Positions 43,233 through 51,769 of a stretch of 64,000 bases of DNA are shown here, piece after piece. Positions within the stretch are counted from its first letter, which is position 1; each line of letters begins with the position of its first letter. Both the position numbers and the translations under genes were made by a program. The stretch covers positions 1 to 64,000 of the forward strand of contig NZ_JAKVIJ010000009.1 of assembly GCF_022760965.1 (NCBI RefSeq). The letters run 5' to 3'. Under the pieces are notes generated by a model, which searched no databases, had not been told where the DNA came from, and was given only the letters and a program-made list of their open reading frames with translations. This DNA comes from Simplicispira sedimenti. Its GTDB lineage: Bacteria; Pseudomonadota; Gammaproteobacteria; Burkholderiales; Burkholderiaceae_C.

Positions 43233-45131
43233 TCAGCGCCTGCCGTAGCGCTGTGAAAGGACGCCCTGCAGCGTCTGCACCACCGAGAAGGCATCCTTGA
43301 GGTGGCTGCGCTCGAAGTTGGAGAGTTCTTCCAGCGCCAGGAAGTTGTCGGGCTTGAGGCCTTGTGTCATCTGGCGGGCCTGGTGGTCTATGCGCAGCTT
43401 GGAGAGAAATTCCAGCGCGTCGCGCAGATCGCGCGCGCTTTGTTCGCTCACTTCGCCTGTGTGGGCCACCTGCTCCAGCCGGTCGTGCGTATTCACGGCG
43501 GCCACGCCACCGGCCAGGGCGTACACCCGCGCCAGGTCCACGATGGGCACGATGCCGCTGTGCTTGAGATCGACGGTGCCCGCGTTGTCGCCGCCACGGA
43601 TGCGCGAGATGGTGCCAAACAGACCCAGCGGGGGCCGGTGCTTGAGGGCGTTGCCCACCATGTGCGCCAGGAACAGGCTGTGCCCGCGCGTGCGTGCCAG
43701 CACCTCCTGGCGCAGACTGTCCAGCAATTCGAGCTTGCCGTGCACGGCGCGCAGGTCGAAGAACACGCAGGTCAGCATCAACGCCATGGGCTCGGGCTTG
43801 TCCACCCATTGGCGGAAGTACTCTGACCAGCGCTGGCGCGGCTGGCGCCATTTGTCGGTCATGGCCATCATCTCGCCGGGGCAGTGCACGTAGCCGCAGG
43901 CGTCGAGCCCGTCGCAGACAAAGCGGCTGAAGGCGCGGAAGTACTCGCCATGGCGCGCCTCGTCGTAGCGGTCGTCCAGCACCAGGCAGTTGTCCTGGTC
44001 GGTGCGCGCGGTCTGCTCGCTGCGCGCCTGCGAGCCTGCGGCCACCCAGACATAGTCCACCGGCGGCGGGCCCAGTTCGGCCTCGGCCAGCAGAATGAGC
44101 CGGGTGGTCACCGCGTCGGTGATGGTGGTGATGATGTGCCCGGTACTGTAGGCACTGGCATCGGCCGCCGCCAGGTGCTGCTGCAACTGGCGCACCCGGC
44201 TGCTGGCCTGCACCAGACCCTGCAGGCTGGGTTGCTTGTAGATGTCGCCCGCCAGGTACACGGGCGAGGTGCTGTGCTGTTCGGCCAGATCGGTGGCCGT
44301 GATCATGCCCGCGATGCGTGTGCCGTCGAGCACCGGCATGTGGTGGATGTTGTGTCGCGCCATCAACAGCAGTGCCTCGAAGGCGGGGCTCTGGGCCTGC
44401 ATGGTCAGCGGCGCCAGCGTGGCAATGTCGGAGACGGGGCGGGCAATGTCCAGCCCCTGCGCCACCACGCGGTTGCGCAGGTCGCGGTCGGTTACCAGGC
44501 CGAAGAGGTGGTCTTGCTCCACCAGCAGCACCGAGGACACGCGCAGGTCGCTCATCTTTCGCGCTGCTGCTTGGATGGAGGTGCCCGGCGGCAGGGTGAT
44601 GGGTTCGCGCTTGATGAGCGTACGCACCGGCGTGCCCAGCAAATTGAGGTGCACGCCCGAGTCGGGTGCATGTGTGGCGTTGCCAGCCTGGCTCGTGCCG
44701 GGGAGCGAGGGAAAGAAGTACGCCAGTGCGCTGTGATCCCGGCACAGCGCCGACAGGGTTTCGGGCGCCAGCCAGGCAATGCAGCAGTCCGTGGCCGCAG
44801 TCGCCTGCCAGGTCGTGAGGTGCTGTGCCGGGGTGGCGCCAAAGCCGAACATTTCGCCCGCTTGCAGGTGAACGGCCATGTCCAGGTCGGGGTCGTGCAG
44901 GTCCACCGCGCCGCTCAGGATCAGTCCTGTGCGGCTGTGCAGCCGTCCTTGTGGCAGCAAGGGAGTGCCCACCTCTGCGGTTTCCAACTGCCACTGCGGT
45001 GCCATTTGGGCCAGGGCGGCTGGGTCGAGTTGATTCCAGACGCGGTGGTTTGTCAGCGCAGGCAGCACGGAGGTGGTGGCTTGGGTCTCGGGGTTCATGG
45101 CGGGGTGGAACCAAGGGGAGAAAACGCCCAT
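43233..45131 (-). CDS. cNMP-binding/CBS/DUF294 putative nucleotidyltransferase, copy 2
   Basis: 632 residues if started at ATG 45131 (GAGG 8 bp upstream); ATG 45098 would give 621. The architecture is the same as copy 1 (27322-29178): cNMP-like domain, CBS pair (SSVLLVEQDHLFGLVTDRDL; HHMPVLDGTRIAGMITATDL), GlnD-like GSQARSEQTARTDQDNCLVL, and a C-terminal helical domain. It lies convergent to the kinase-like/exonuclease fusion gene. Both copies sit beside a DnaQ-type exonuclease, so the pair is a recurring module. Its enzymatic substrate is unknown. Confidence 0.88.
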   Translation of the reverse strand: MGVFSPWFHPAMNPETQATTSVLPALTNHRVWNQLDPAALAQMAPQWQLETAEVGTPLLPQGRLHSRTGLILSGAVDLHDPDLDMAVHLQAGEMFGFGATPAQHLTTWQATAATDCCIAWLAPETLSALCRDHSALAYFFPSLPGTSQAGNATHAPDSGVHLNLLGTPVRTLIKREPITLPPGTSIQAAARKMSDLRVSSVLLVEQDHLFGLVTDRDLRNRVVAQGLDIARPVSDIATLAPLTMQAQSPAFEALLLMARHNIHHMPVLDGTRIAGMITATDLAEQHSTSPVYLAGDIYKQPSLQGLVQASSRVRQLQQHLAAADASAYSTGHIITTITDAVTTRLILLAEAELGPPPVDYVWVAAGSQARSEQTARTDQDNCLVLDDRYDEARHGEYFRAFSRFVCDGLDACGYVHCPGEMMAMTDKWRQPRQRWSEYFRQWVDKPEPMALMLTCVFFDLRAVHGKLELLDSLRQEVLARTRGHSLFLAHMVGNALKHRPPLGLFGTISRIRGGDNAGTVDLKHSGIVPIVDLARVYALAGGVAAVNTHDRLEQVAHTGEVSEQSARDLRDALEFLSKLRIDHQARQMTQGLKPDNFLALEELSNFERSHLKDAFSVVQTLQGVLSQRYGRR

Positions 45132-45303
45132 TTTGCAGCCTCGTGTGCTCGGCGGGGGCAGGGTTGATACCAGATGGAGCGGTGTGTGCCATGCTGGGGT
45201 GCTCCTGCCGGACCGACGCGCCATAGGGTCAATGGGCGCCATGGCAGGCGTTCGCCACGCGCTGTTTCTAGAATGTTTCGCCTCACCGACCACAAAGCCC
45301 ACC

Positions 45304-48300
45304 ATGACCCAGGGAACCATCCGCATCCGCGGCGCACGCCAGCACAACCTTCAAAACCTGGATGTGGATTTGCGCACCGGCGAACTCACGGTGGTCACCG
45401 GCCCCAGCGGCTCGGGCAAGTCCAGCCTGGTGTTCGACACGCTCTACGCCGAGGGCCAGCGCCGCTACGTCGAGACCTTCAGCGCCTACGCGCGCCAGTT
45501 CCTCGACCGCATGGACAAGCCCGCCGTGGACAAGGTGGAGGGCGTGCCCCCGGCGATTGCCATCGACCAGACCAACCCGGTGCGCAGCTCGCGCTCCACC
45601 GTGGGCACGATGACGGAGCTGAACGACCACCTCAAGCTCCTGTTCGCGCGCCTGGCCGTGTTGTACGACCGCGCCACCGCGCTGCCCGTGCGCCACGACA
45701 CGCCCGAGACCATCTACGCCGAGCTGCGCGCACGGGCGCAAGCCGACGACCCCCGCCTGGTGGTGACCTTCCCGGTCGAACTGCCCGCCAACACCAGCGC
45801 CGAGCAACTGGAGCAGTGGCTGTCGGCCAGCGGCTTCACCAAGGTGCAGGCCGAGCGCGAGGCTTCGGGGGTCAAGCTGCTGGACGTGGTGGCCGACCGT
45901 TTTCGCCTGGGCAATGCGGAAAAAACGCGCGTGGTCGAGGCCATCGAGCTGGCGCTCAAGCGCGGCGGCGGGCGCATGAACGTGTACCGGCTGGTGGAGC
46001 AGGGCGAGCCCGAGGTGTGGAAGTTCTCCACCGGCCTGCACTGCCCCGAAAGCGACCTGCGCTACAGCGAGCCGCTGCCCTCCATGTTCTCGTTCAACTC
46101 CGCTGCCGGGGCCTGCGACACCTGCCGCGGCTTTGGCCGCGTGATCGGCGTGGACTACGGCCTGGTCATCCCCGACGAGAAGAAGACCCTGCGCACCGGC
46201 GCCATCAAGGCCATCCAGACGCCCGCCTGGCAGGAATGCCAGGACGACCTCATGCGCCACGCCGAGGCCGCCGGCATTCCGCGCGACACACCCTGGTACC
46301 GCCTCACGCCCGAGCAGAAGGAGTGGGTCATTGGCGGCTCCCCGCATTGGAACGGCAAGTGGAACCAGCAGTGGTACGGCATCAAGCGCTTCTTCGAGTA
46401 CCTGGAGACCAAGGCCTACAAGATGCACATCCGCGTGCTGCTGTCCAAGTACCGCAGCTACACGCCCTGCCCGGTGTGCGCGGGCGCGCGCCTCAAGACC
46501 GACAGCCTGCTCTGGCGCATCGGCAGCAAGCAGGACGCTGACGCCGTGCTCGACCCGGCCCAGCGCTTCCTGCCCCAGGGCCTGCCCTGGAGCCGCGCCC
46601 AGCTCGAAGCCTTGCCCGGCCTGTGCCTGCACGACCTGATGCTGCTGCCCATTGCGCGCCTGCGCCGCTTCTTCGACCGCATGGCCGAGGCGCAGCGCGC
46701 GTCAGATGCTACTGAATTGATAGCTGCTAGCGCAACAGATACGGGCGCTGGAGGCCCATTTGGCATAGAAAAACCCGGCGCCCCGTCCGCCGAAGCCCAG
46801 GCCCTGCGCCTGCTGCTGGACGAAATCTGCACCCGATTGCAGTACCTCTGCGACGTGGGCATTGGCTACCTCACGCTGGACCGGCAAAGCCGCACCCTGA
46901 GCGGCGGTGAGGTGCAGCGCATCAACCTCACCACGGCGCTGGGCACCTCCCTGGTCAACACGCTGTTCGTGCTCGATGAGCCCAGCATCGGCCTGCACCC
47001 GCGCGACATGGACCGCATCACCCAGGCCATGCTGCGCCTGCGCGATGCGGGCAACACCCTGGTGGTGGTGGAGCACGACCCGGCGGTCATGCTGGCGGCG
47101 GACCGCGTGCTCGACTTCGGCCCCGGCCCGGGCGAGCGTGGCGGCCACATCGTGTTCGACGGCACGCCCGACGCGCTGCGCAGCGCCGACACCCTGACCG
47201 GCCAGTACCTCGGCGGGCGCAAGCGCATTGCCCTGGGCGTGCCGCGCGCCGTGGGCGACGCCACGCCGCGCCTCATCCTCGAAGGGGCGAGCGAGCACAA
47301 CCTACAGAACCTGAACATTGAATTCCCCCTGCAGCGCCTGGTCTGCGTCACCGGCGTCAGCGGCTCGGGCAAGTCCACGCTGGTGCAGGACGTGCTGGCC
47401 CCCGCGCTCTTGCGCCACTTTGGCAAGGCCACCGAAACCCCCGGCCGCCACGACCGGCTGCTGGGCGCCGACCACCTTTCCGACGTGGTGTTTGTGGACC
47501 AGACCCCCATCGGCAAGACCGCGCGTTCCAACCCCGTGAGCTACGTGGGCGCGTGGGACAGCCTGCGTGAACTCTTTGCCGCCATGCCCCAGGCCGCGCA
47601 GCGCGGCTACACGCAGGCCAAGTTCAGCTTCAACAGCGGCGACGGGCGCTGCCCCACCTGCGGCGGCTCGGGCTTCGAGCATGTGGAGATGCAGTTCCTC
47701 AGCGACGTGTACCTGCGCTGCCCCGACTGCGACGGCAAGCGCTACCGCCCCGAGATCCTGGAAATCACCCTGGAGCGCGGCGGGCGAGCGCTCAGCGTGG
47801 CCGACGTGCTGGAGCTGACCGTGAGCGAAGCCATGGCCTGCTTCGCCCAGGACCGCGACGTGCTGCGCGCGCTGCGGCCCATTGCCGAGGTGGGGCTGGA
47901 CTACGTCAAGCTCGGCCAGCCCGTGCCCACGCTCAGCGGCGGCGAGGCCCAGCGCCTCAAGCTGGCGGGCTTTCTGGCCGAGGCGGCGCGCACGCAAAGC
48001 AAGTCGCGCCAGCCGCTGGCGCGTAAGGGCACGCTGTTCCTGTTCGACGAGCCGACCACCGGCCTGCACTTTGACGACATTGCCAAGCTCATGCGCGCCT
48101 TCGTGCGCCTGCTTGAGGCGGGGCACTCGCTCATCGTCATCGAGCACAACCTCGACGTGATCGGCGCCGCCGACTGGATCATCGACCTGGGCCCCGAAGG
48201 CGGCAACGCGGGCGGGCAGCTGGTGGCCGAGGGCTCGCCGCAGGACTTACGCGCCCACCCGCAGTCGCACACCGGCGCCGCGCTGCGCGCCTACGACGGC

Positions 48301-51156
48301 GCCATCGGTGCCAGCGAAGCGCTGCCGGTGCTATTGAATCAGGAGCGCCTCGCGCAATCTGAACGGGCGCCAGAGGCCAAAAACACCATAGAAATCGTCA
48401 ACGCCCGCGAGCACAACCTCAAGGGCCTGAGCGTGGACATTCCGCGCGGCCAGTTCAACGTCATCACCGGCGTCAGCGGCTCGGGCAAGTCCACGCTGGC
48501 GTTCGACATTTTGTTCAACGAAGGCCAGCGCCGCTACCTCGAATCGCTCAACGCCTACGCGCGCAGCATCGTGCAGCCCGCCGGGCGGCCCGAGGTGGAC
48601 GCCGTGTACGGCATTCCGCCCACGGTGGCGATCGAGCAGCGCCTTTCGCGCGGCGGGCGCAAGAGCACGGTGGGCACCACCACCGAGGTCTGGCACTTTT
48701 TGCGGCTGCTCTACGTCAAGCTCGGCGTGCAGCACTGCACGAAAGACGGCGCCGCCGTGCAGCCGCAGACACCCGAGCGCATCGCTGCGCAGCTGCTCAC
48801 CGAGTTCCGGGGCCAGCACATCGGCCTGCTGGCGCCGCTGGTGGTGGCGCGCAAGGGCGTCTATACCGAGCTGGCCGACTGGGCGCGTCCGCGCGGCTTC
48901 ACGCACCTGCGCGTGGACGGCGACTTCCTGCCCACCTCGGGCTTCCCGCGCATCGACCGCTTCAAGGAGCACACCATTGAGCTGCCCGTGCTGAGCCTGG
49001 ATGTGGCGCCCGAGAACGAAGCGGCACTGCGCGAGGGCCTGGCCCAGGCGCTCACACATGGCAAGGGCGTGGTGCATGTGCTGAGCCACCTCGATGGCCT
49101 GCGCGAGGCGCTGGCGGCGGGCCAGTCCACGGCGGGCATCGGGCGGCTGCAGGTGTTCTCGGCCAAGCGCGCCTGCCCGGTGTGCAGCACCAGTTATGCC
49201 GAGCTGGACCCGCGCCTGTTCTCCTACAACAGCAAGCACGGCTGGTGCCCCGACTGCGTGGGCACGGGCGTGAAGCTGACCAAGGAGCAGCGCAAGGTGT
49301 TCGACGACTCGGTGCTCGCCGACGACCAGAAGGGCCGCGAACAGACCTTCGCCGAGCCCGAGGTGGAAGACCTGCAGGACACCGCCTGCCCCAGCTGCCA
49401 GGGAACGCGCCTCAACGCTACGGCGCGCGCCGTGCGCTTTGGCGCCAACGCGGCCACGGGCCACGCGGGCTGGTCCATCACCGACATCGCGCGCCTGTCG
49501 GTCAGCGACATCCGCGCGTGGGTGGACACCGTGGCGCTGCACGGGCGTGAGGCCGAGATCGCGCGCGACCTGATCCCCGAGATCCGCAGCCGGCTCGAAT
49601 TCCTCGAAGAAGTGGGCCTGGGCTACCTCACGCTCGACCGGGGCGCGCCCACGCTGTCGGGCGGCGAGGCGCAGCGCATCCGCCTGGCGGCGCAGCTCGG
49701 CAGCAACCTGCAGGGCGTGTGCTACGTGCTCGACGAGCCCACCATCGGCCTGCACGCGCGCGACAACCAAATTTTGCTGCGCGCGCTGCGCCAGCTCAGC
49801 GGCAAGGGCAACACCCTGGTGGTGGTGGAGCACGACGAGGACACCATCCGCGCGGCCGACCACCTCATCGACATCGGCCCCAGCGCGGGCAAGCGCGGCG
49901 GGCGCCTGGTGGCGCAGGGCGGCGTGGCCGATCTGACCGGGGCCGAGGATTCGCAGACCGGCCGCTACCTGCTGCACGCCATGCGCCACCCGCTGCAGGC
50001 GCGCCGTGCCATGGCGCAGGATGCTATGGAAACGGTAGCTGATGGCGCTGTATCCACGAGCGCTACAGGCCAAAATTCTTCAAAAGATGAACCCCTGCGC
50101 TGGCTCACCGTGCACGGCGCGCAGCTGCACAACCTGCAAAACGTCACCGCGCGCGTGCCGCTGCAGCGGCTGGTGGCGGTCACGGGCGTGAGCGGCTCGG
50201 GCAAGTCCACGCTGGCGCGCGACGTGCTGCTCACCAACGTGGCCGCCTGGGTGCAGCAGCGCAGTACCAAGGCAGGGCGCGACGCCATGGACGCGGGCAA
50301 CGCGCCCGCGCTCATCGGCTGCACCGGCCTGCAGGACTTCGAAACCATCGACCGCGTGCTCGAAGTGGACCAGACGCCCATCGGCAAGACGCCGCGCTCT
50401 TGCCCGGCCACCTACATCGGCTTCTGGGACACCGTGCGCAAGCTGTTCGCCGAAACGCTGGAGGCCAAGGCGCGCGGCTACGCGGCCGGGCGTTTCAGCT
50501 TCAACACCGGCGAGGGCCGCTGCCCCGTGTGCGAAGGGCAGGGCGTGCGCACCATCGGCATGGCCTTCCTGCCCGATGTGAAGGTGCCCTGCGAGGCCTG
50601 CCACGGCGCGCGCTTCAACCCCGAGACGCTGGCCGTCACCTGGCGCGGCAAGAGCATTGGCGACGTGCTGCAGATGGAGGTGGACGAGGCCGTTGACTTC
50701 TTCGCCAGCATGCCCAGCATCGCCCACCCGCTGCAACTGCTCAAGGACGTGGGCCTGGGCTACCTCACGCTGGGCCAGCCCAGCCCCACGCTGAGCGGCG
50801 GCGAGGCGCAGCGCATCAAGCTCGTGACCGAGCTGACCAAGGTGCGCGACGAGGTGGGCCGGCGCGGCCAGAGGGCGCCGCACACGCTCTACGTGCTCGA
50901 CGAGCCCACCGTGGGCCTGCACATGTCCGACGTGCACAAGCTCATCCGCGTGCTGCACCGCCTGGTGGACGGCGGGCACAGCGTGGTCGTCATCGAGCAC
51001 GACCTCGACGTCATCGCCGAGGCCGACTGGATCATCGACCTCGGCCCGGAGGGCGGCGCGGGCGGCGGCCGCATCGTCGCCGCCGCCCCGCCCGAGGAGG
51101 TGGTGCGCCTGGGCACGCACACCGGGGTGGCGCTGGCGCCGGTGCTGGCGCGATGA
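45304..51156 (+). CDS. uvrA: Double-length UvrA (tandem excinuclease ABC subunit A-like protein)
   Basis: 1950 residues from ATG 45304, about twice the normal ~940. Two UvrA units are joined head to tail, giving four ABC ATPase modules. There are four Walker A loops (GPSGSGKSS, then three GVSGSGKST), four LSGGE signatures and four Walker B motifs (VLDEPSIGLH, LFDEPTTGLH, VLDEPTIGLH, VLDEPTVGLH). Zinc-finger CxxC pairs occur in both halves (CDTCRGFG, CPTCGGSG, CPDCVGTG, CPVCEGQG). Normal UvrA recognises DNA lesions as a dimer; this may be a covalent dimer or a UvrA2-like protein. Three 66-bp repeats (E, F, G) are translated in frame inside it. The stop overlaps the next start. Confidence 0.93.
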   Translation: MTQGTIRIRGARQHNLQNLDVDLRTGELTVVTGPSGSGKSSLVFDTLYAEGQRRYVETFSAYARQFLDRMDKPAVDKVEGVPPAIAIDQTNPVRSSRSTVGTMTELNDHLKLLFARLAVLYDRATALPVRHDTPETIYAELRARAQADDPRLVVTFPVELPANTSAEQLEQWLSASGFTKVQAEREASGVKLLDVVADRFRLGNAEKTRVVEAIELALKRGGGRMNVYRLVEQGEPEVWKFSTGLHCPESDLRYSEPLPSMFSFNSAAGACDTCRGFGRVIGVDYGLVIPDEKKTLRTGAIKAIQTPAWQECQDDLMRHAEAAGIPRDTPWYRLTPEQKEWVIGGSPHWNGKWNQQWYGIKRFFEYLETKAYKMHIRVLLSKYRSYTPCPVCAGARLKTDSLLWRIGSKQDADAVLDPAQRFLPQGLPWSRAQLEALPGLCLHDLMLLPIARLRRFFDRMAEAQRASDATELIAASATDTGAGGPFGIEKPGAPSAEAQALRLLLDEICTRLQYLCDVGIGYLTLDRQSRTLSGGEVQRINLTTALGTSLVNTLFVLDEPSIGLHPRDMDRITQAMLRLRDAGNTLVVVEHDPAVMLAADRVLDFGPGPGERGGHIVFDGTPDALRSADTLTGQYLGGRKRIALGVPRAVGDATPRLILEGASEHNLQNLNIEFPLQRLVCVTGVSGSGKSTLVQDVLAPALLRHFGKATETPGRHDRLLGADHLSDVVFVDQTPIGKTARSNPVSYVGAWDSLRELFAAMPQAAQRGYTQAKFSFNSGDGRCPTCGGSGFEHVEMQFLSDVYLRCPDCDGKRYRPEILEITLERGGRALSVADVLELTVSEAMACFAQDRDVLRALRPIAEVGLDYVKLGQPVPTLSGGEAQRLKLAGFLAEAARTQSKSRQPLARKGTLFLFDEPTTGLHFDDIAKLMRAFVRLLEAGHSLIVIEHNLDVIGAADWIIDLGPEGGNAGGQLVAEGSPQDLRAHPQSHTGAALRAYDGAIGASEALPVLLNQERLAQSERAPEAKNTIEIVNAREHNLKGLSVDIPRGQFNVITGVSGSGKSTLAFDILFNEGQRRYLESLNAYARSIVQPAGRPEVDAVYGIPPTVAIEQRLSRGGRKSTVGTTTEVWHFLRLLYVKLGVQHCTKDGAAVQPQTPERIAAQLLTEFRGQHIGLLAPLVVARKGVYTELADWARPRGFTHLRVDGDFLPTSGFPRIDRFKEHTIELPVLSLDVAPENEAALREGLAQALTHGKGVVHVLSHLDGLREALAAGQSTAGIGRLQVFSAKRACPVCSTSYAELDPRLFSYNSKHGWCPDCVGTGVKLTKEQRKVFDDSVLADDQKGREQTFAEPEVEDLQDTACPSCQGTRLNATARAVRFGANAATGHAGWSITDIARLSVSDIRAWVDTVALHGREAEIARDLIPEIRSRLEFLEEVGLGYLTLDRGAPTLSGGEAQRIRLAAQLGSNLQGVCYVLDEPTIGLHARDNQILLRALRQLSGKGNTLVVVEHDEDTIRAADHLIDIGPSAGKRGGRLVAQGGVADLTGAEDSQTGRYLLHAMRHPLQARRAMAQDAMETVADGAVSTSATGQNSSKDEPLRWLTVHGAQLHNLQNVTARVPLQRLVAVTGVSGSGKSTLARDVLLTNVAAWVQQRSTKAGRDAMDAGNAPALIGCTGLQDFETIDRVLEVDQTPIGKTPRSCPATYIGFWDTVRKLFAETLEAKARGYAAGRFSFNTGEGRCPVCEGQGVRTIGMAFLPDVKVPCEACHGARFNPETLAVTWRGKSIGDVLQMEVDEAVDFFASMPSIAHPLQLLKDVGLGYLTLGQPSPTLSGGEAQRIKLVTELTKVRDEVGRRGQRAPHTLYVLDEPTVGLHMSDVHKLIRVLHRLVDGGHSVVVIEHDLDVIAEADWIIDLGPEGGAGGGRIVAAAPPEEVVRLGTHTGVALAPVLAR
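46706..46771 (+). repeat. 66-bp dispersed repeat, copy E, in frame in uvrA
   Basis: ATGCTACTGAATTGATAGCT at 1-20, AGCGCA at 24-29, CGGGCGCT at 37-44, GGAGGCC at 45-51 and CATTT at 52-56. It encodes roughly residues 468-490 (DATELIAASATDTGAGG and on), between the first zinc/insertion region and the first LSGGE motif. GC is visibly lower than in the flanking codons. Confidence 0.92.
48328..48393 (+). repeat. 66-bp dispersed repeat, copy F, at the uvrA half-junction
   Basis: GTGCTATTGAATCAGGAGCG at 1-20, TCGCGCAAT, CGGGCGCCAGAGGCCAAAA at 37-55, all at family spacing. It is translated as LLNQERLAQSERAPEAK (residues ~1010-1026), exactly where the first UvrA unit ends and the second begins. It uses a different reading frame from copies D, E and G. 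Confidence 0.85.
50021..50086 (+). repeat. 66-bp dispersed repeat, copy G, in frame in uvrA
   Basis: ATGCTATGGAAACGGTAGCT at 1-20, GGCGCT at 24-29, GAGCGCTACAGGCCAAAAT at 38-56. It is translated as DAMETVADGAVSTSATGQ and on (residues ~1573-1595), in the linker between the third and fourth ABC modules, in the same frame as copies D and E. Confidence 0.92.
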
Positions 51157-51512
51157 CAGAGCCCGGCGCGCCGAAGGCACCCCTGCCTCCCGGCTGGCAG
51201 GTGGTGCACTGGCACCCGGAGGCCCCGCCCAAGCCCCTTGAGGGCGCGCCCTGCAACGGCTGCGGCTTGTGCTGCCTGGCCGAGCCGTGCCCGCTGGGCA
51301 TGCTGGTCTCGCGCCGCCGCACGGGCGCCTGCGTGGCGCTGCGCTGGAGCGCGGCGGACGGGCGCTACCTCTGCGGCATGGTGGCCGACCCGGGCGCGGT
51401 GACAGGCTGGACGCGGCCCTGGGTCGTGCGCTGGCAGAAGGCGCTGGCGCGGCGCTGGATTGCCGCGGGCGTGGGCTGCGATGCGCGCCTGCAGGCGCTG
51501 CCGCCGGCCTGA
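51153..51512 (+). CDS. YkgJ-like cysteine-cluster protein
   Basis: 119 residues. The CNGCGLCCLAEPCPLG cluster (~34-49) has the CxxCxxCC pattern of YkgJ/zinc-iron-chelating domain proteins; further Cys are at ~60, ~74 and ~109. The function is unknown; a metal cluster is likely. Its ATG overlaps the uvrA stop (ATGA), so it is translated with uvrA. It is followed by repeat copy H. Confidence 0.82.
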   Translation: MTEPGAPKAPLPPGWQVVHWHPEAPPKPLEGAPCNGCGLCCLAEPCPLGMLVSRRRTGACVALRWSAADGRYLCGMVADPGAVTGWTRPWVVRWQKALARRWIAAGVGCDARLQALPPA

Positions 51513-51524
51513 ACCAGTCTTTGT

Positions 51525-51590
51525 TCGCTATCGAAAATATAGCTGACTGCGCTTTGCGGACGGGCGCCAGAGCCCATTTTGGCTTCAAAT
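51525..51590 (+). repeat. 66-bp dispersed repeat, copy H
   Basis: TCGCTATCGAAAATATAGCT at 1-20, TGCGCT at 24-29, CGGGCGCCAGAGCCCATTTT at 37-56. It lies 12 bp after the ykgJ-like stop, between this gene and the oxidase promoter region. The GCT-ATC-GAA frame is open through it although it is not translated here. Confidence 0.92.
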
Positions 51591-51704
51591 ACCCTTGGTA
51601 ACACCACCCCTGGCAGGGGCTTGCGCAGAGAAAAAAAACATACATTTGCGATGAATTTTAGAATCCGCCGCAGCCGTGCTTAGCACGGATCGCTGTGCGG
51701 TCAT

Positions 51705-51718
51705 TTGCACTGCATCAA
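51705..51718. promoter_or_regulatory. Possible FNR/ANR box before the cbb3-like oxidase operon
   Basis: TTGCACTGCATCAA resembles the FNR consensus TTGAT-N4-ATCAA: the right half is perfect and the left half matches three of five positions. It lies 51 bp before the ccoN-like start. Micro-oxic control of cbb3 oxidases by FNR/ANR is well known, but this assignment is tentative. A perfect hairpin CCGTGC-TTA-GCACGG lies just upstream (51674-51688). Confidence 0.5.
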
Positions 51719-51769
51719 AAAAGATGGCGCGTCTCGCGCGTGCCGGAAAACAAGAAAGGAAACCCACCG

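Noticed and set aside
45304..51156. Frameshift or assembly fusion creating the double UvrA
   Set aside because: The halves are clearly different in sequence, both are complete, and there is no stop or repeat duplication that would suggest an assembly join.
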